Assembly (NCBI RefSeq): GCF_003610695.1
Contig: NZ_RAQH01000001.1
Span: 310,001 to 374,000 of the forward strand
From: Epilithonimonas arachidiradicis
Lineage (GTDB): Bacteria; Bacteroidota; Bacteroidia; Flavobacteriales; Weeksellaceae
DNA length: 64,000 nt
Reading direction: 5' to 3'
In this document: positions 48,883 to 58,031 of the stretch, piece by piece
Numbering within the stretch: the first letter of the stretch is position 1
Layout of the letters: each line of letters opens with the position of its first letter
Position numbers and translations under genes: made by a program
Notes under the pieces: model-generated
The model's input: only the letters and a program-made list of their open reading frames with translations
What the model was told of the DNA's origin: nothing
Databases searched by the model: none

Positions 48883-50700
48883 ATGAAGAAGTTCTACTTT
48901 TTATTCGCAGCAGCTATTGCTATCATAAATGGGAATCTCAACGCACAGACTTGTAACACGGTCAGCAGTTTTCCATTCAAAGAAACTTTTGAGGCCGACA
49001 GCCCGAGCCGTTCTTGCTGGACACAGCAGGTGACAGGTGGAGTTAACCCTAACTACGATGGATTTATCTATAAGAAAGGCGCTGCCGGTGGTGTTGATTA
49101 CAACGTTGTAAATGCCCACTCCGGACAACTCAATGCGTGCTCTCAGATTGCAGCAGGATCTACCAATCCTAAAATTAAGCTAATCAGCCCTGTGATGGAT
49201 GTAACCGGATTAGAAACACCAACACTTTCTTTCTTCTATAGCCAGGAAGCGTGGGGAATTTATCAGAATTTCCTGAATGTATATTACAGGCTTTCTCCAA
49301 CATCAGAATGGAAAGTTCTCAAAAATTATCTGTTCAACGTTCCGGATTGGAAACAAGCGGTGATTACACTACCGGAAAAATCTTCTCAATTACAAATTTG
49401 TTTTGAAGCAATTGTTAAAACAGGACGTTCTAACACATTGGATGACATTGTTATCGGAAATAGCGACAGTGTAGAAAACTATCCTGCAGTTTGCGCACCA
49501 TCTACGCCAAGCAACAATTTTGAAACAGGAGCAGGTGACCTTAAATTGCTTTATATGGCCAATGAATTCAATGTTGCGGCACATACCAATCTAACTGTGA
49601 CAGATATCATTCTTAATACAATTGACAAGGGAGGCATTGAGTCTTTTGATATTATGATAATGGACAGAGATGATTACGGTACACCAAGTGGTATTATTCA
49701 AAATTATGAAGGGGTACAACCAAATAACGTTACTGACCTTAACGAAAGAGATGGCTTTACATTTAGGAAAAATACATTCAATCTTCCTGAAGCTGTTATG
49801 CTTCCCGGAGGTGCAACCGGTAGAAGATATTGGTTGGTTGTAAAAGTAGTTAATAAAGTACAGGAGAATCCATCATTCTGGGAAACGACAACTATCAGAA
49901 ACAGCGGTAAGGAAACTTATTACAGCGGAGATGGACAAACAAACTGGAGACCGACCACAGGTGGTGCAGACGGCGTATTTACGTTAATTGGAAGCTGTGT
50001 TGAGACCAATCCTTTGGATGAATACTGTGTTCCAAAATTCAATTTCCTGATGCCAATCGATAATGTAAAAATCGGTACCATCAATAATCCATCTACTGAT
50101 AATATTGGCTACGAGGACTTCTCTGCTATCAAGACAGATGTGGAGAGAGGTAAAACATATCCATTACAGGTCAATGCTCAGACTTACAACAATACTTCCA
50201 ACCAGGCGATAACCGTTTATGTAGACTGGAACCAGAATGGTTATCTGGGCGATGACGGAGAAGTTTATAACATCGGAAAGGTTTTCCAAGTGACAGGTAA
50301 CACTGTAACATACCAGTTACCAATACCGGCTAGTGCTAAGCTCGGCGACACTAAAATGAGAATTATCTCTAATTTTAATGAATATGCCAATTTTTCTTGC
50401 GGTGTCTTCTCGCAGGGCCAGGCAGAAGATTATACATTGAATGTAAAGGAGAGTCTTGCCGTAACTGAGACCGTAAAAAAATTCCAGTCTATTATCTTCC
50501 CGAATCCGGCTAAAGATTTTGTAACCATCAGGAATGAAGCTGATCTTAAAAAAGCTGAGGTAATTGATATGAATGGTAGAAAAGTAATGGAATCAACGTC
50601 CAAAACTATTGATGTATCACAACTTGCTACAGGTCAGTATATCATTAAGATGACTTTTGATAACGGAAATATAGATACACAGAAGCTGATTAAAAAGTAA
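48883..50700 (+). CDS. secreted GEVED-domain protein with type IX sorting signal
   Basis: A 605-residue exported protein. The signal peptide is MKKFYFLFAAAIAIINGNLNAQ. A jelly-roll domain follows (FPFKETFEADSPSRSCWTQQ...GNSDSVENYP, about residues 28-200), then a beta-rich middle part, then a GEVED domain (about 410-520; VYVDWNQNGYLGDDGEVYNIGKVF...FSQGQAEDYTLNV). Residues 530-605 form a type A T9SS C-terminal domain (FPNPAKDFVTIRNEADLKKAEVIDMNGRKV...LATGQYIIKMTF...QKLIKK). It is secreted across the outer membrane and probably attached to the surface, with a binding or adhesion role. It lies just downstream of the AraC-type pair, which may control it. Confidence 0.9.
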   Translation: MKKFYFLFAAAIAIINGNLNAQTCNTVSSFPFKETFEADSPSRSCWTQQVTGGVNPNYDGFIYKKGAAGGVDYNVVNAHSGQLNACSQIAAGSTNPKIKLISPVMDVTGLETPTLSFFYSQEAWGIYQNFLNVYYRLSPTSEWKVLKNYLFNVPDWKQAVITLPEKSSQLQICFEAIVKTGRSNTLDDIVIGNSDSVENYPAVCAPSTPSNNFETGAGDLKLLYMANEFNVAAHTNLTVTDIILNTIDKGGIESFDIMIMDRDDYGTPSGIIQNYEGVQPNNVTDLNERDGFTFRKNTFNLPEAVMLPGGATGRRYWLVVKVVNKVQENPSFWETTTIRNSGKETYYSGDGQTNWRPTTGGADGVFTLIGSCVETNPLDEYCVPKFNFLMPIDNVKIGTINNPSTDNIGYEDFSAIKTDVERGKTYPLQVNAQTYNNTSNQAITVYVDWNQNGYLGDDGEVYNIGKVFQVTGNTVTYQLPIPASAKLGDTKMRIISNFNEYANFSCGVFSQGQAEDYTLNVKESLAVTETVKKFQSIIFPNPAKDFVTIRNEADLKKAEVIDMNGRKVMESTSKTIDVSQLATGQYIIKMTFDNGNIDTQKLIKK

Positions 50701-50729
50701 CTTCGTAATTAATTTAACATAAATGTTTG

Positions 50730-50760
50730 CCCCATCTTTTTTAGGATGGGGTATCATTTT
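50730..50760 (+). terminator. terminator of the T9SS cargo gene
   Basis: CCCCATC (50730-50736) and GATGGGG (50745-50751) form the stem, with ATCATTTTT after it. Confidence 0.75.
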
Positions 50761-50820
50761 TCGATTATATTGCAGAGTAATAGGATATTTTTAAATTATT
50801 TTGTGAACTAATATTAAACA

Positions 50821-51393
50821 ATGATAATCAACGGAAGGAATTACAATAATATTTTACTGGTTTTTGCTTTGGAATCTGAAGCAGAAAAAGAATTCGAAAA
50901 TTACAATAAAGTCTTTGTAGGAATAGGAAAAGTTAAAGCTACTTATAATTTGACAAAAGCCATTCAGAAAATTAATCCGGATTTAATTATCAATCTTGGA
51001 ACAGCAGGAAGTACAACTTTTGACAGAGGAAGTGTTGTGAATTGCAGTCGTTTTATTGAGAGAGATATGGATGTCAGAGCTTTGGGTTTTCAGAAGTTTG
51101 AAACACCACTTTCCGGCGAACCAGTTCTTCTGGAATATGGATTGAATGTAGAAAATCTCCCCAGCGGAATCTGCGGTTCTGGCGACCAATTCGAAATGGA
51201 ACATATCAATCCTGAATATAATGTTATCGATATGGAAGCTTTTGCATTGGCGAAAGTTGCAGAGCAGGAAGGAATCGATTTTCTTTGCCTGAAATATATT
51301 TCTGACGGTGCAGACGGAAATGCGGCCGATGATTGGACGGAAGAAGTGAAAAAAGCTTCGATTGCTTTAAGAAGAGAACTAGATAATCTTTAA
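50821..51393 (+). CDS. nucleoside phosphorylase/hydrolase family protein (MTA/SAH nucleosidase-like)
   Basis: A 190-residue protein of the purine nucleoside phosphorylase superfamily. The start NNILLVFALESEAEKEF gives the phosphate/ribose-site strand; LIINLGTAGST is the G-T-A-G motif; NVIDMEAFALAKVAEQEG carries the ribose-binding Met-Glu; and YISDGADGNAADDW carries the catalytic Asp. It is shorter than E. coli MTA/SAH nucleosidase (about 230 residues). It likely hydrolyses 5'-methylthioadenosine, S-adenosylhomocysteine or a related nucleoside. Confidence 0.85.
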   Translation: MIINGRNYNNILLVFALESEAEKEFENYNKVFVGIGKVKATYNLTKAIQKINPDLIINLGTAGSTTFDRGSVVNCSRFIERDMDVRALGFQKFETPLSGEPVLLEYGLNVENLPSGICGSGDQFEMEHINPEYNVIDMEAFALAKVAEQEGIDFLCLKYISDGADGNAADDWTEEVKKASIALRRELDNL

Positions 51394-51396
51394 TAT

Positions 51397-51427
51397 AAAA
51401 CCAGCCGAATTTGGCTGGTTTTCTTTA
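51397..51427. terminator. terminator between the nucleosidase and DUF1835 genes
   Basis: AAAACCAGCC (51397-51406) pairs with GGCTGGTTTT (51413-51422), followed by CTTT. The two genes converge here and the symmetrical stem can serve both. Confidence 0.85.
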
Positions 51428-52159
51428 TTTTTCATTTAAAACTTTCTCATAAATCTTCTTGACCTGCAAATCTCCAAAACCAAAAATTCCTAATTCTTCC
51501 TGAAATTTTTTAAAAACCGAATCAAAATCTGTCAAGTCATTTTCAATTTGATTTTTTATGAAATTTTCTGGTTTTATATTGATATAAGCGTCAACAACTT
51601 TGTTCAAAAAATGAAAGCAAATGAATTGGTTTTCTGATAATTGTTTCAAAGAATTCAAATCATTATTCTGGTAAGCTTTCCAAAGATTTATGGCTAACTC
51701 GATGTCATTTTCATTAAGTAAAACTCTGGATTTTAACGATTCTTCCAGATCAGAATTTTCTGAATCTGAAAAACCTTTCCAATGATTTTCTGTATTTGCT
51801 TTCGGAAAAACTCTATAGAGTTTTAAATCCTTTCTATTTGAAAGCAATGAAATACAAAACCACAAATTAACCTGGCAAAACAGGTCATCTTCAAACCAAA
51901 GATTAACATCAGAACCTTCAGGAATATTCAGAATCTTTTCAAACTCAGAAACCGATTTTTGATAATAACTTTCCTTGGAAACTTTGTAATCTTCGGAAAT
52001 TGATTTGGCTCTTACTTCCCAAAATTCTTTCAAAGAATCAGCTTTCAAATCTCCAGTAACCAAAGCCTCACGACAAACAATAATTTCGCCATTGATTGAA
52101 GTTTTCCTCAAATCTTCAGCAAGAAAATCGCCATTAGCTATGTGAAAAATATTTTTCAA
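51425..52159 (-). CDS. DUF1835 domain protein
   Basis: A 244-residue cytoplasmic protein. The first 120 residues match the DUF1835 pattern: FHIANGDFLAEDLRKTSINGEIIVCREALVTGDL...FWEVRAKSI, then INIPEGSDVNLWFEDDLFCQVNLWFCISLL. The rest is helical (residues 130-244) and ends with an ELGIFGFGDLQVKKIYEKVL segment. No activity is established for this family. It is three bases downstream of guaC on the same strand, but no functional tie is evident. Confidence 0.85.
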   Translation of the reverse strand: MKNIFHIANGDFLAEDLRKTSINGEIIVCREALVTGDLKADSLKEFWEVRAKSISEDYKVSKESYYQKSVSEFEKILNIPEGSDVNLWFEDDLFCQVNLWFCISLLSNRKDLKLYRVFPKANTENHWKGFSDSENSDLEESLKSRVLLNENDIELAINLWKAYQNNDLNSLKQLSENQFICFHFLNKVVDAYINIKPENFIKNQIENDLTDFDSVFKKFQEELGIFGFGDLQVKKIYEKVLNEK

Positions 52160-52162
52160 AAT

Positions 52163-53203
52163 TTATCCATTAAAAATCTGATTCTCTTGCTCTTGCACAC
52201 GTATAAAGGTGGTTCGCTTAGAAAGTTCTTTCAACTTCGCAGCCCCAACATAAGTACACGTTGAACGAACGCCGCCTAAGATATCTTTTACAGTTTCCGC
52301 AACCGGACCTTTATAAGAAACTTTCACGGTTTTACCTTCAGAAGCACGATATTCTGCAACACCTCCGGAATGTTTATCCATAGCTGTTTGAGAACTCATT
52401 CCGTAAAAAAGCCTGAATTTTTTCCCATTTTCTTCTACGATTTCACCGCCACTTTCGTCGTGTCCGGCAAACATCCCGCCCAGCATTACGAAATCTGCGC
52501 CGCCACCAAAAGCCTTCGCCACATCTCCGGGAACTTTACAACCACCGTCGCCGATGATTTGGCCGCCCAAACCGTGTGCTGCATCCGCACATTCGATGAT
52601 TGCGGAAAGTTGTGGATAGCCAACACCGGTTTTTACACGAGTCGTGCAAACCGAACCTGGACCAATCCCTACTTTGATGATATCAGCACCAGCAAGAATC
52701 AGTTCTTCTACCATTTCGCCGGTTACAACGTTGCCTGCCATAATGATTTTATCGGGGAAATTCTGACGTGCTTTTTTCACAAATTCCACAAAATGTTCGG
52801 AATAACCATTGGCAACATCAATACACAAAAACTGAATTTTCGGATTGGCGTCCAAAATTGTTTTGATCTTCTCCTCGTCCGCTTTTCCGGTTCCGGTGCT
52901 CAGGGCAATGTATTGGTAGAACTCATCGCTTTTATCTTTCAGGAAATCAGACCATTCCTGTACAGAATAATGTTTGTGAACAGCCGTAATGATTTTGTCT
53001 TTGTAAAGTGCTTCCGCCATTTCGAAAGTCCCGACGGTGTCCATATTCGCCGCAATCAGAGGAACGCCGCTCCATTTTTTCTGAGTATGTAGAAAAGTGA
53101 ATTCTCTTTCTATAGTCACTTCTGAACGGGATTTGAGTGTAGAACGCTTCGGACGAAACATCACATCTTTGAACCCTAACTTGATTTCGTTTTCTATTCG
53201 CAT
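52163..53203 (-). CDS. guaC: GMP reductase
   Basis: A 346-residue enzyme of the IMPDH/GMP reductase family; its length, the absence of CBS domains and the N-terminus ([27 protein letters not shown]) fit GuaC, which deaminates GMP to IMP with NADPH. The catalytic Cys is in [24 protein letters not shown] (about residues 175-198), followed by [35 protein letters not shown]. The flap [18 protein letters not shown] is present. Role: purine interconversion. Confidence 0.93.
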   Translation of the reverse strand: MRIENEIKLGFKDVMFRPKRSTLKSRSEVTIEREFTFLHTQKKWSGVPLIAANMDTVGTFEMAEALYKDKIITAVHKHYSVQEWSDFLKDKSDEFYQYIALSTGTGKADEEKIKTILDANPKIQFLCIDVANGYSEHFVEFVKKARQNFPDKIIMAGNVVTGEMVEELILAGADIIKVGIGPGSVCTTRVKTGVGYPQLSAIIECADAAHGLGGQIIGDGGCKVPGDVAKAFGGGADFVMLGGMFAGHDESGGEIVEENGKKFRLFYGMSSQTAMDKHSGGVAEYRASEGKTVKVSYKGPVAETVKDILGGVRSTCTYVGAAKLKELSKRTTFIRVQEQENQIFNG

Positions 53204-53284
53204 ACATCAAAATTAGCATTTATTTTTTTGAAAATGAATGATTATTAAACGGAATGACAAAGTAATTGTTTGATGACAAATGTT

Positions 53285-53390
53285 GATTGAATGCCGAATC
53301 CGCAGCCCGACTTGAGCGGAAATCCTTTTTACGCAACGAAGTGGAGTGAAAAGATTGGGAGCGGAAGACGGATAAAGCTGCCCAAATAAT
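53285..53390 (+). repeat. dispersed intergenic repeat (family A, copy 3)
   Basis: The cleanest copy: GAATCCGCAGCCCGACTTGA, then GCGGAAATCCTTTTT, a short spacer with ACGAAGTGGAGTGAAAAG, then GAGCGGAAGACGG and AAAGCTGCCCAAAT. The GCAGC/GCTGC and GGAAATCC-type words could pair into a stem. It fills the gap between guaC and a glycosyltransferase gene. Confidence 0.65.
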
Positions 53391-53417
53391 CAATAAAGAA
53401 TCTCTATTTTTGTGATT

Positions 53418-54620
53418 GTGAAACATCTTGTCATTATCGGTCTTGTTATTCCGGAGCCGGCTTCTACTGCAGCAGGTCACAGGATGATGCAGCTTATCCA
53501 ATTGTTCTCGGAAGCAAATTATAAAATCACGTTTATGACGGCTTCCAACAACATCGAATTCTCAGAAAAAATCGAAATCCAAAAAATCGAAATCAATAAC
53601 GAAAGCTTTGATGAGAAAATAAAAAAACTCAATCCTGATATCGTGCTTTTTGACCGTTATGTGACGGAAGAACAATTTGGTTGGCGCGTTTCTGAGAATT
53701 GTCCCAATGCTATGAAAATCAATGATACAGAAGATTTGCATTTCCTTAGAGAAGCGAGACGGAAAGCTTTTGTTGAGAAACGGGAAGTTAGTAATGAAGA
53801 TCTTGTTAATGATGTTTTCAAAAGAGAAATTGCTTCGATTTTGCGTTGTGATTTGTCTTTGATTATTTCGGAATTTGAATATCAATTGCTAACAGAGAAG
53901 TTTAAAATCAATCCTGATATTCTGTTTTACATTCCGTTTTTGACTGAAAAGATTGAGAAAAATAAGACTGCTTTTCAAGAAAGACAACATTTTGTAAGTA
54001 TCGGAAATTTCTTACACGAACCCAATTGGCAAACGGTTCTGAAACTGAAATCCATTTGGAAATCAATTCGGAAACAACTTCCGGAAGCTGAACTTCATAT
54101 TTATGGTGCCTATGCTTCTGAGAAAGTTTATCAACTGCATAATGATAAAGAAGGTTTTTTGGTAAAAGGAAGAGCGGACGATGTTGAATCACTTTTTAAT
54201 GAATACAAAGTTTTGTTGGCTCCGATTCCTTTTGGTGCCGGTTTGAAAGGAAAGCTTTGGGAAAGTATGCAATTTGGATTACCTAATGTAACTTCATCAA
54301 TTGGTTCAGAAGCAATGCACAAAAATTTACCTTGGAATGGTTTTACCGAGGATTCTGATGGGAAATTTATAGAAAAGGCAATTGAATTATATCAAAATGA
54401 ATCAGTTTGGAATCGAGCCAATGAAAATGCTTTTGAGATTTTGAATGAAGTTTTTGATAAGAAGTTATATGTTAATCAGTTTTTTGAAACAATCTCGAAA
54501 ATTTATAGTAATCTGGAAAATCATCGGACGGAGAATTATCTCGGGAAAATCCTGCAGCATCATCAGTTGAATTCGACAAAATATATGAGCCGGTGGATTG
54601 AAGAGAAAAACAAGAAATAA
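53418..54620 (+). CDS. glycosyltransferase (GT4-like)
   Basis: A protein of about 400 residues with GT-B glycosyltransferase features. The N-terminal strand is KHLVIIGLVIPEPASTAAGHRMMQLIQLFSEANYKITFMTAS; the C-terminal donor-binding half has FVSIGNFLHEPNWQTVLKLKSIW, LHIYGAYASEKVYQLH and VLLAPIPFGAGLKGKLWESMQFGLPNVTSSIGSEAM, the last being the usual G-K/E-x7-E motif. No ATG is available: the frame opens at GTG 53412, and I prefer the GTG at 53418 (MKHLVIIG). A TATTTTTG box (53405-53412) lies directly upstream. The acceptor is unknown. Confidence 0.82.
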   Translation: MKHLVIIGLVIPEPASTAAGHRMMQLIQLFSEANYKITFMTASNNIEFSEKIEIQKIEINNESFDEKIKKLNPDIVLFDRYVTEEQFGWRVSENCPNAMKINDTEDLHFLREARRKAFVEKREVSNEDLVNDVFKREIASILRCDLSLIISEFEYQLLTEKFKINPDILFYIPFLTEKIEKNKTAFQERQHFVSIGNFLHEPNWQTVLKLKSIWKSIRKQLPEAELHIYGAYASEKVYQLHNDKEGFLVKGRADDVESLFNEYKVLLAPIPFGAGLKGKLWESMQFGLPNVTSSIGSEAMHKNLPWNGFTEDSDGKFIEKAIELYQNESVWNRANENAFEILNEVFDKKLYVNQFFETISKIYSNLENHRTENYLGKILQHHQLNSTKYMSRWIEEKNKK

Positions 54621-54631
54621 ACTAATCGATT

Positions 54632-55378
54632 ATGAAAATTTGTAAGAACTGTGGTCATCGTTTTGAAGGGAAATTTTGTAACAATTGTGGTCAAACAGCT
54701 GATACAAAGCTAATTAATTATCATTATCTCAGGCATCAGTTGACGCACAGCCTTTTTCATATTGATGCAGGACTGTTATATACTTCCAAGCAATTGTTTC
54801 TGCGACCAGGACACACAATCCGCGAATATCTGGAAGGAAAAAGAGTGAGTCATATCAAACCATTTTCTTTTGTTCTGATATTGACAGGATTTTATATTTT
54901 GCTTTGCCATTGGTTTGGTATTAATCTGTTTTCAGCTTCGGAAGAGTCTTTAAAATCTGACATTGGTTATGGGAAATCTTTGAACCTTGATGAATGGTTT
55001 TTGTCACATTTCAGTTGGGTAACTTTGGCGACTATTCCTTTGTACACAATGGGAACCTGGATTTGCTTTCATAACAAAGGTTACAATTTTGTAGAATACC
55101 TTGTTCTGAATACTTACAAAGCCGGGCAAAGACTGATTGTTCAGATTGTCTTTTTACCGTTTATTTTCTTGGTCAAGCATTCTCTCAATATTGGAACTGT
55201 GATGCTGATTGTTTATTTGATTGATTTGGGATTGCACTTTTGGACGAATCTCCAGTTTTTCAAACCAATGAAACCGATAAATATTATTATGCGATCAATT
55301 TTCAGTCATTTGATTATGACTATTTTGGTTGGATTAGCGGTTTTAATCTTTATAGTTGTGATATCATTATTAAATTAA
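54632..55378 (+). CDS. DUF3667 membrane protein with N-terminal zinc ribbon
   Basis: A 248-residue protein. The first 25 residues are a zinc ribbon (CKNCGHRFEGKFCNNCGQ, CxxC-x10-CxxC). The conserved DUF3667 block follows (HSLFHIDAGLLYTSKQLFLRPGHTIREYLEGKRVSHIKPFSFVLIL) and then about five membrane helices. Function is not established. It starts 11 bases after the glycosyltransferase and is followed by a Pr6Pr gene seven bases later, so the three may be one transcript. Confidence 0.87.
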   Translation: MKICKNCGHRFEGKFCNNCGQTADTKLINYHYLRHQLTHSLFHIDAGLLYTSKQLFLRPGHTIREYLEGKRVSHIKPFSFVLILTGFYILLCHWFGINLFSASEESLKSDIGYGKSLNLDEWFLSHFSWVTLATIPLYTMGTWICFHNKGYNFVEYLVLNTYKAGQRLIVQIVFLPFIFLVKHSLNIGTVMLIVYLIDLGLHFWTNLQFFKPMKPINIIMRSIFSHLIMTILVGLAVLIFIVVISLLN

Positions 55379-55385
55379 TCAAAAT

Positions 55386-55985
55386 ATGAAACAGAAAGTG
55401 GCGTTATTTCTTGCGATTTTAGGATGGATGGCGGTGATTCTACAGTTTTATCTGATGATGGAAACAAGAACCGTTTCTGTGATGGAATCGGTAATTCGAT
55501 TCTTCAGTTATTTTACGATTTTGAGTAATTTGATTTTGGCTGTTTCATTCTCAGTTCAGGCATTCCAAAAAGAAACGATTAAAGTTTTGACGCCGATCAC
55601 AGTTTACATCACGATTGTTGGCTTAGTCTATCAGATTCTTTTGAGACACACTTGGAGCCCGGCAGGACTTCAAATGATTGTTGATGAACTATTACATTCC
55701 ATCATCCCAGGATTAGCGATTATTTATTGGTTTTTGTTTGAGGATAATAAGCTTAATTATAATCACATTCCGAAGTGGTTGATATTTCCTTTGGTGTATT
55801 TGCTTTATATTCTCGTTCGAGGGAATTATTCGGGTTTTTATCCTTATCCGTTTGTAGATGTATCAAAATTCGGGTTGAATCAGGTATTGGTCAATTCAGG
55901 ACTTTTAATAGTCGTGTTTGTTTTATTCTGCGTCCTTTTTGTTTGGATTAAAAAACAAAATCTAAAGCGAGAGAATAAATATTAG
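55386..55985 (+). CDS. Pr6Pr family membrane protein
   Basis: A 199-residue protein with six membrane helices, matching the Pr6Pr family by its pattern: LAILGWMAVILQFYLMMETRT, VIRFFSYFTILSNLILAVSFS, PITVYITIVGLVYQILLRHTWSPAGLQMIVDELLHSIIPGLAIIYWFLFE, and LYILVRGNYSGFYPYPFVDVSKFG. The family has no known function. It ends in a basic cytoplasmic tail (WIKKQNLKRENKY). Confidence 0.82.
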   Translation: MKQKVALFLAILGWMAVILQFYLMMETRTVSVMESVIRFFSYFTILSNLILAVSFSVQAFQKETIKVLTPITVYITIVGLVYQILLRHTWSPAGLQMIVDELLHSIIPGLAIIYWFLFEDNKLNYNHIPKWLIFPLVYLLYILVRGNYSGFYPYPFVDVSKFGLNQVLVNSGLLIVVFVLFCVLFVWIKKQNLKRENKY

Positions 55986-56019
55986 AATTTTATAGAATAT
56001 AAGAAGTATATAAAAACAA

Positions 56020-56047
56020 AAAACCACTAGACTAATCTAGTGGTTTT
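56020..56047. terminator. bidirectional terminator beside the tRNA gene
   Basis: AAAACCACTAGA (56020-56031), loop CTAA, TCTAGTGGTTTT (56036-56047): a perfect 12-base stem with A and T runs on both sides. It ends transcription of both the Pr6Pr gene and the tRNA-Asn gene. Confidence 0.85.
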
Positions 56048-56048
56048 G

Positions 56049-56122
56049 CTCCTCTTGCTGGGCTCGAACCAGCGACCCTCTGATTAACAGTCAGATGCTC
56101 TAACCAACTGAGCTAAAGAGGA
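56049..56122 (-). tRNA. tRNA-Asn (anticodon GTT)
   Basis: On the minus strand the 74-base gene begins TCCTCTTTAGCTCAGTTGG and its acceptor arm pairs TCCTCTT with AAGAGGA, followed by discriminator G. The D-arm has GCTCAGTTGGTTAGAGC, the anticodon loop CTGTTAA gives GTT, and the T-arm has GCTGGTTCGAGCCCAGC. No CCA is encoded. It is the only tRNA in the window. Confidence 0.95.
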
Positions 56123-56198
56123 ATGTTTCCATTTGCTTTAAGCGTGTGCAAATATAGAAACTTTTTTTATACTTCCAAAAATTTTTGGACAACTTTTT

Positions 56199-57707
56199 TT
56201 AATTTTTTTGACTAAAAAATTGCGCTACAACCTTAACTATATCATTTCCAAAGATTAACGCCATAAGGCCTAATAAGAAAATTACACCTACCATTTGCGC
56301 ATTTTCCAAAATTTTCTGCGGAACTGGTTTTCTTGTGATGATTTCCCACAATGTAAACAAGACGTGACCACCATCTAATCCTGGGATTGGAATCAAATTA
56401 AGGAATGCTAACCAAACAGAGAACATAGCCGTAAAGCCCCAGAAAAACTCCCAATCGATAGAAAGGCTTCCATCCTTGCTTTTTTCAACGTGCATATTAT
56501 TTACGATGGCGATAGGACCTCCAACCTTTTTATAACCTTGTGTTTTGGTGTTAAAGATGATTTTAAATTGTTTCACCTGCATTGTCAAAACATCAATAGT
56601 TCTTGTAAACCCTCTTGGGATGGCTTCCAGAAAAGAATAATTTTTCGTTGTCTCGCTTTTGTTCAGATAACTCTGAGCCAATTGGAAGTTAGGACCAAAT
56701 CCTAATTTTCCTTCCGGAGTTGCTTTAGCTTTGATTGTAAGGGGTTGATCATTTCTGATAATATCTAAACTGATTTCTCCACCTTTATTTGCCTTTAAAG
56801 CATCCGTAACTTGGTCATAGAATTCCGTTTTCTGTCCGTTGACGCCAACAATTTTGTCTCCTTTTTGTAATCCAGCTTTTATTGCCGGCATATTTGGAGT
56901 TAAAGTGTCAACCACGGCAGGAAAACGATTCATAAAGTAAAGTTTCGCCTCGTTAGCGTGTAGAACTTCAGCTACACCATCCTCATTGATTGGGAAAGTT
57001 ACTTCTTTTCCACCTCTTAGAACAGTTACGTTATCAGCAAAAAGCATATTAACGGTTGAGGTTTCCATTCTTTCTGCAGGTTTTCCGTCTATTTTCAGGA
57101 TTTTATCTCCTGTTTCCAAGCCCATTTTTTTACCGGCATCAGAAACCGCAATCCCATTCTCGAATTTCGAATTATCGTGATAAGTTTCTCCGGTGAAGTA
57201 AGATAAGCAAGAGTAGATCAACCAAGCCAAAAAGAAATTAACTGTTACACCACCAAGCATAATAATCAATCGCTGCCAAGCCGGTTTTGCACGGAACTCC
57301 CAAGGTTCAGCCGGTTTGGAAAGCTGAGCCGTGTCCATACTTTCGTCCACCATTCCGGCGATTTTTACATAACCGCCCATTGGGAGCCATCCAAGGCCAT
57401 ATTTCACACCTTCGTGTTTTCTCCAGTCGCTGTCCGGTAATTTGGAAACATCGATTGGCTGTGTTATTTTTTTACCGTTGATTTCAACCTCTTCATCCGT
57501 AGGCTGATTTTTAGAAAAGAATTTATATTGCCATTTTCCATTGATTTTCTTCATTGCGAAGATGGAAAAATAAGGATCAAAGAATAAAAAGAATTTGTCT
57601 ACTTTGGTTTTAAACCATTTCGCCGGCAGGAAGTGCCCGATTTCGTGTAAAGTTACAAGGATAGAAATGCTCAGGATAAACTGAAATATTTTTAATGCTA
57701 ATTCCAT
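56199..57707 (-). CDS. rseP: RIP metalloprotease RseP (site-2 protease)
   Basis: A 502-residue intramembrane zinc protease that cleaves membrane-bound signalling proteins such as anti-sigma factors. The active-site motif is VTLHEIGHFLPAKWF (HEIGH, near residue 21), with the third ligand in NLIPIPGLDGGHVLF near the C-terminus. Between them are an insertion with KYGLGWLPMGGYVKIAGM and two PDZ domains (about residues 185-255 and 265-335; GLETGDKILKIDGKPAE and AGLQKGDKIVGVNGQKTE). Length is typical for Bacteroidota. It is transcribed toward tRNA-Asn. Confidence 0.95.
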   Translation of the reverse strand: MELALKIFQFILSISILVTLHEIGHFLPAKWFKTKVDKFFLFFDPYFSIFAMKKINGKWQYKFFSKNQPTDEEVEINGKKITQPIDVSKLPDSDWRKHEGVKYGLGWLPMGGYVKIAGMVDESMDTAQLSKPAEPWEFRAKPAWQRLIIMLGGVTVNFFLAWLIYSCLSYFTGETYHDNSKFENGIAVSDAGKKMGLETGDKILKIDGKPAERMETSTVNMLFADNVTVLRGGKEVTFPINEDGVAEVLHANEAKLYFMNRFPAVVDTLTPNMPAIKAGLQKGDKIVGVNGQKTEFYDQVTDALKANKGGEISLDIIRNDQPLTIKAKATPEGKLGFGPNFQLAQSYLNKSETTKNYSFLEAIPRGFTRTIDVLTMQVKQFKIIFNTKTQGYKKVGGPIAIVNNMHVEKSKDGSLSIDWEFFWGFTAMFSVWLAFLNLIPIPGLDGGHVLFTLWEIITRKPVPQKILENAQMVGVIFLLGLMALIFGNDIVKVVAQFFSQKN

Positions 57708-57814
57708 TAATACATTTTAAAATTATAGTTGTCAAAGGTAATCATTTAGTCAGAAACTATACCAATGTAAAAATCAGCCTTTTCTCTGCCAAAATAACAC
57801 TCAATGATAATGAT

Positions 57815-57965
57815 GATTCGGGCAGCTTAATCCGCCTTCCACTCCCAAACCTAACGAAGTGGTTCGACGAAGTCAATCTTTTTTGCACGAAGATTCCACA
57901 TAAAATAGAACATTTGTATAAGCAAAAAAGGATTTCCGCTCAAGTCGGGCTGCGAGTGATTCAAC
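57815..57965 (-). repeat. dispersed intergenic repeat (family A, copy 4, with insert)
   Basis: On the minus strand: GCAGCCCGACTTGAGCGGAA with ATCCTTTTTTGC, then an insert including TTTATGTGGAATCTTCGTGC, then GATTGACTTCGTCGAACCAC and TTCGTTAGGTTTGGGAG, ending GGAAGGCGGATTAAGCTGCC. The ends match copy 3; the insert block is shared with copy 1. It occupies the 324-base rseP-pirin gap; the remainder of that gap shows nothing else. Confidence 0.62.
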
Positions 57966-58031
57966 GGTAAATCAAAAGTGTAAATATTAGATAGAAATCC
58001 TTAATTTTAAATCAAATTTAAAAATGAAATT

